From Ceratodon purpureus (taxonomy: Eukaryota > Streptophyta > Bryopsida > Pseudoditrichales > Ditrichaceae), in the NCBI GenBank assembly GCA_014871385.1, contig CM026422.1:20884177-20948176 (forward strand): a DNA stretch of 64,000 nt. Reading direction: 5' to 3'. Below the pieces are notes generated by a model. It was given only the letters and a program-made list of their open reading frames with translations, was not told the origin of the DNA and searched no databases. This document shows, in pieces, positions 60,975 to 64,000 of the stretch. Numbering within the stretch: the stretch's first letter is position 1; each line of letters opens with the position of its first letter. Position numbers and translations under genes: made by a program.

Positions 60975-61984
60975 AGTCAGGGTTGTTCAAATAGACGTCC
61001 GACCCGGCTCCGGACGTCAAGACGTCCGACCCGGACGTCCCTCGTCCCGGACGTGGCGTCCCCGACGCTCGAGAATTACGTCGCGGTAATAATTTTGCGA
61101 CCCCGGAGGAGTAAAAACATTCCCCAGCCGTCCGATCGGCCGATCCCGCCACCACGCCCCATCTCGGCCGTCCGTTCGCGGAGACGGCCGCGGAGACGGC
61201 CGCGGGGTCGTTGGGGACGGCCGCACGTCGATCCGACGGCCAAGATGCGGCCGTGCTGGCACATCCCGGGCCGTCGGATGTGGGCGGCCCTCCTGGGCCG
61301 TCGGATCCCACGGCCGTCGCCGTGGCCGACCGCGGGGACGGCCTCGGGGACGGCCGCGGGATCCGACGGCCCGGATCGACCCCGGCGCAGGCCATCGAGG
61401 ACCGCTCGAGCGGCGCGGCCGACCGCGGGCCGTCCGATCCCGCGGCCGTCCCCGTGGCCGTCCCCGCGGTCGGCAACGGCGACGGCCGCGGGATCGGACG
61501 GCCCGCGGCCGGCATGGTTGGCCGCGGAGGGCCGTCCGATCCCGCGGCCGTCCGCGTGGGCGACCGCGTGGAGACGCAGCCGTCCCCGGCGACGGCCGCA
61601 GGGACGGCCGCAAATTAAAAAAAAAAAATCCCGAATCTTAAAATCTTCATAACTTCTTCAAAACGTCTCCAAATTGGGCTTATGAGGTGTTTTTTGGCAT
61701 CTACATTTCCTGTAGATGCCAAAAAACATCTCATAAGTCCAATTTGGACAAGTTTTGAAGAAGTTACGGGAATTTGGCGATTTCGGGAAGTTGAGGGGTC
61801 GGCCGTCGGCGGGGACGGGGGGCCGACCCCGGCGACGGCCGTGGGGACGGCCAGCCGTCCCCGGCGACGGCCGCGGGGACGGCCCCCCGTCCGCTTGGAG
61901 GCGGGGTCTCGCATGGCCTTCCTTCTTCTCTTGCGTTTTCTCTAGAGACGGCCTCCCCTCCCCTCCTCCCCTCGTCCAACCTTG
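60975..61984. mobile_element. GC-rich fold-back element with AT-rich hairpin core
   Basis: A sharp switch from about 45% to roughly 70-75% GC begins at CAGGGTTG (60976) and ends near CAACCTTG (61977-61984), whose complement is CAAGGTTG. That gives hAT-like imperfect inverted ends of about 8-9 bases. Inside, inverted GC-rich arms (GGCCGTCC and CCGTCGGATCC motifs repeated on both strands) surround an AT-rich hairpin at 61649-61767. No target duplication was found and the MULE does not resume beyond it, so the right edge is uncertain or a deletion followed. No transposase. Confidence 0.6.
61649..61767. repeat. 57-bp-arm hairpin
   Basis: The left arm (61649-61705) and right arm (61711-61767) pair with only a few mismatches around a 5-base loop (TTTCC). 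Core arm sequence TTTTTTGGCATCTACA pairs with TGTAGATGCCAAAAAA. Transcribed, it would fold like a small-RNA precursor. Confidence 0.85.
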
Positions 61985-64000
61985 ACAAAAAAGTTCTATT
62001 TCTAGATACTCTAAAAACAAAATCAATACTGAATTAGAAATTTCAGACATATCCCTGAAATCATGGAAAATGTCCAAAAGATTTTGTAATCGGGATTGTG
62101 GGATCCGCCTTGATGTTGGGGTATACTTTAGAAGGAGATATTTATGCCGTTCAATTGTTGGTGCTCTACTTTGGTTTGCAAACATAATCTCAATGTCTAG
62201 AAGGAAGATTACATTTGTTTTGGAAATGAAATTATGGCCCATGGGCCTATAGACGAGGGAGGTATACGATGGGGGGTACAACTTAAAAGGTAATGAGAAG
62301 CTTATAAAAAATAATATTCTTTTATTTGAAGACATTATTTCGTTAGGTAATAAAGTTAAAGGAGAACTCGACATGGATTTCTCTTACATTAATATGACAA
62401 GTTTGTATGTTTTTGGCTTTAATTTTATAAGGCAAGACAAATTCTTTTTTCCATGAAAATGCTCTTTTCCTAATTAATTGCTTTCTTGGGTATTTAAAAT
62501 TATGCCCACTGTAGTTTGTATATCTTAGTGTTATTGAACTTATTTCTTATGTTTTCAAATACCATTTTATTCTATGTAATTTTAATTAACTATTTTCCAA
62601 TTATTGTCTCGTGCTTTATCTAATCCTTTAATCTGTAAGAAAAAAGTCCTTTCTAAGTTGGATATATTTATTTAGTTTCTTCTTTTGCCATAATGTTATC
62701 ACCATGACATGGTTTTTTCTATTCACTTCATACTCCTCATTTCTTCTTGTATGTCATTTCCACTCTTGCAATTATTATTATTATTTTTTATTTGATCTTT
62801 TATTCTAATTATCTTTTTGATTTATTATTACCTCTCATGTACTTTTTTTTTTTTTTTTTTTCCCTTGATATCTATCTTCTCTATACACATCTATTTCCTT
62901 CAAACCTTTTCCCATTGTAGTTTGTCTGTCTCGCAGTTATTTGTTATGTTTCATTTACTGTCATATTGTATTTTATTTCAATTGTCTGTTTTTTATTATT
63001 GTCTTGTACATAATATAATCCCCTAATCTTTTATTTATTTTTCCTTTCTTCCGATAGGCAAAAGTAAAAAGATAGAATGGGAGACAGATTAGAGGAATAT
63101 TAAATAAATAAATAGATGATGGGAGAGGAATGGAAGGATAGGAAAATGAGAAGATAAAATGGAAGAATAATGTTAAGATAAAAAACTAAAGAGACGATAG
63201 AATGGAAAAATAGTGTAATAATAAAAAGTTCAGAGTATAGAATGGAATAATAGTGTAATAATAAAATAACAAGAAGATAGAATGGAAGGCAAATGGAAAA
63301 AGTATAAAAATAAAAGGTAGAATCGGAGACTAAGGAAAGAATACAAAATAATTAAATACTTAAATAAATAAATAAACAAATATAAATTTTTGGCTATGAA
63401 GTATGTGTTTGTATTTCCACATTTAGATGAATCCACATGTTATGTCTTTCATTCATAAAAATAATGATTATGAATCACCTTTAAGATGGAAAAAAATCAT
63501 AAGTCTCAGAATAAAAAATTAACGAGATTTGTTAAACTTTAAGCCATATAGACTCAGTGTTTGTCTAAAAGGAATGGAAGGCAAACAATGTGGCATTCAC
63601 TTGCCCAAGTACTCAAATGTAATACTAGCATATCTTTCATTTCAAAAGCAAGAAACAGTTCTCTTAATGTCAACTCCCAAACCTTCAAAATTCACTCACC
63701 TTTTAAAATTAAACATCCACCCTTGTCACATTGCTTGGTTTTTTAATTGATTAATCAATTTATTTATTATTAGAACTAAAATTTGTTGTATTTAAATTTC
63801 TATCCTCTATCACTTATAATAAATTTTTTGTCCACCATCTTCGACTTCTAATTCAACTTTACAATCCTCAATTCTATTTAATGTGTCCTCCAACCTCCTT
63901 CACACAATTTCAACTTCTATCTAATTTGATTTGAAATCTAATTTCTAAGTGTTACGTCCTCTACAACATACCTTCCAAATCCTCTCATTCAAATTCATTT
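61985..64000. other. AT-rich DNA to the right edge
   Basis: No gene seen. The plus strand is T-rich to about 63050, then abruptly A-rich to about 63380. Short frames near 63529-63750 have no recognisable domain. Confidence 0.45.
63153..63290. repeat. Degenerate 40-bp tandem repeat
   Basis: GATAGAATGG (or GATAAAATGG, GTATAGAATGG) recurs at about 63153, 63196, 63236 and 63276, with TAGTGTAATAATAAAA in the middle two units. The period is 40 bases in the better-preserved part. Confidence 0.75.

Noticed and set aside
60942-61652. Arg/Pro-rich frames of 130-236 codons on both strands
   Set aside because: Caused by the GC-rich fold-back element, where stop codons are rare in all frames.
1-64000. 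CRISPR arrays, rRNA or tRNA genes
   Set aside because: None recognised on either strand; tandem repeats present lack CRISPR-like unique spacers.

Overview
The window looks like nuclear DNA of a land plant. Genes carry GT-AG introns, intergenic DNA is very AT-rich, and the gene set includes a plant DUR3 urea transporter, a SWI3 chromatin-remodelling subunit, a TIR-NBS-LRR immune receptor and a Dof-like zinc-finger protein. The TIR motif (DVFINHRGPDVKKTF) and the high gene density suggest a non-flowering plant, most likely a bryophyte such as a moss. That placement is an inference, not a proof.

Layout. 1-5.0 kb: the edge of an unrecognised minus-strand gene and a degraded relative of its end, then AT-rich DNA with Helitron-like hairpin termini and a 19-bp minisatellite. 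5.07-7.70 kb: DUR3 (plus, 5 exons, 716 aa). 7.7-12.2 kb: no convincing gene. 12.18-16.90 kb: SWI3C/D-type gene (minus, 8 exons, 923 aa). 17.3-17.6 kb: 11-bp minisatellite. 18.21-19.25 kb: intact Dof-like gene (minus). 20.21-22.28 kb: intronless gene for a UBC-fold plus F-box-like protein (plus). 23.10-42.71 kb: a second copy of the Dof-like gene, cut in two by an 18.48-kb Mutator-like element (23859-42339) flanked by a perfect 9-bp duplication GAATACATG. 44.24-53.94 kb: a five-exon TIR-NBS-LRR gene whose last intron holds a 5.0-kb PIF/Harbinger element (48184-53199, TAA duplication). 54.0-54.9 kb: a MITE-like element. 55.6-55.9 kb: a duplicated fragment of the receptor's last exon. 58.1-61.0 kb: a second, broken Mutator-like transposase gene, cut off by a very GC-rich fold-back element with an AT-rich hairpin at its core (about 60.97-61.98 kb). 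62-64 kb: AT-rich DNA with a T-rich to A-rich strand switch.

The most striking object is the 18.5-kb Mutator-like element. It has an intact-looking four-exon MULE transposase gene (plus strand) and, on the other strand, two diverged tandem multi-exon genes. Each of these encodes a Cys/His finger-like N-terminal part, a long conserved middle and a C-terminal ULP1-type cysteine protease. ULP-carrying MULEs (Kaonashi type) are known in angiosperms. Two paralogous long ULP genes in one giant element with short C-rich termini, caught inside a host gene whose two halves stay open in frame, is unusual.

How things fit together: no operon-like logic applies. DUR3 (urea uptake), SWI3 (chromatin remodelling), the receptor and the UBC/F-box protein act independently. 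The region is shaped by local duplication (Dof-like gene, C-JID exon) and by nested DNA transposons. All exon boundaries were read by eye from splice signals, phase continuity and paralogue comparison.
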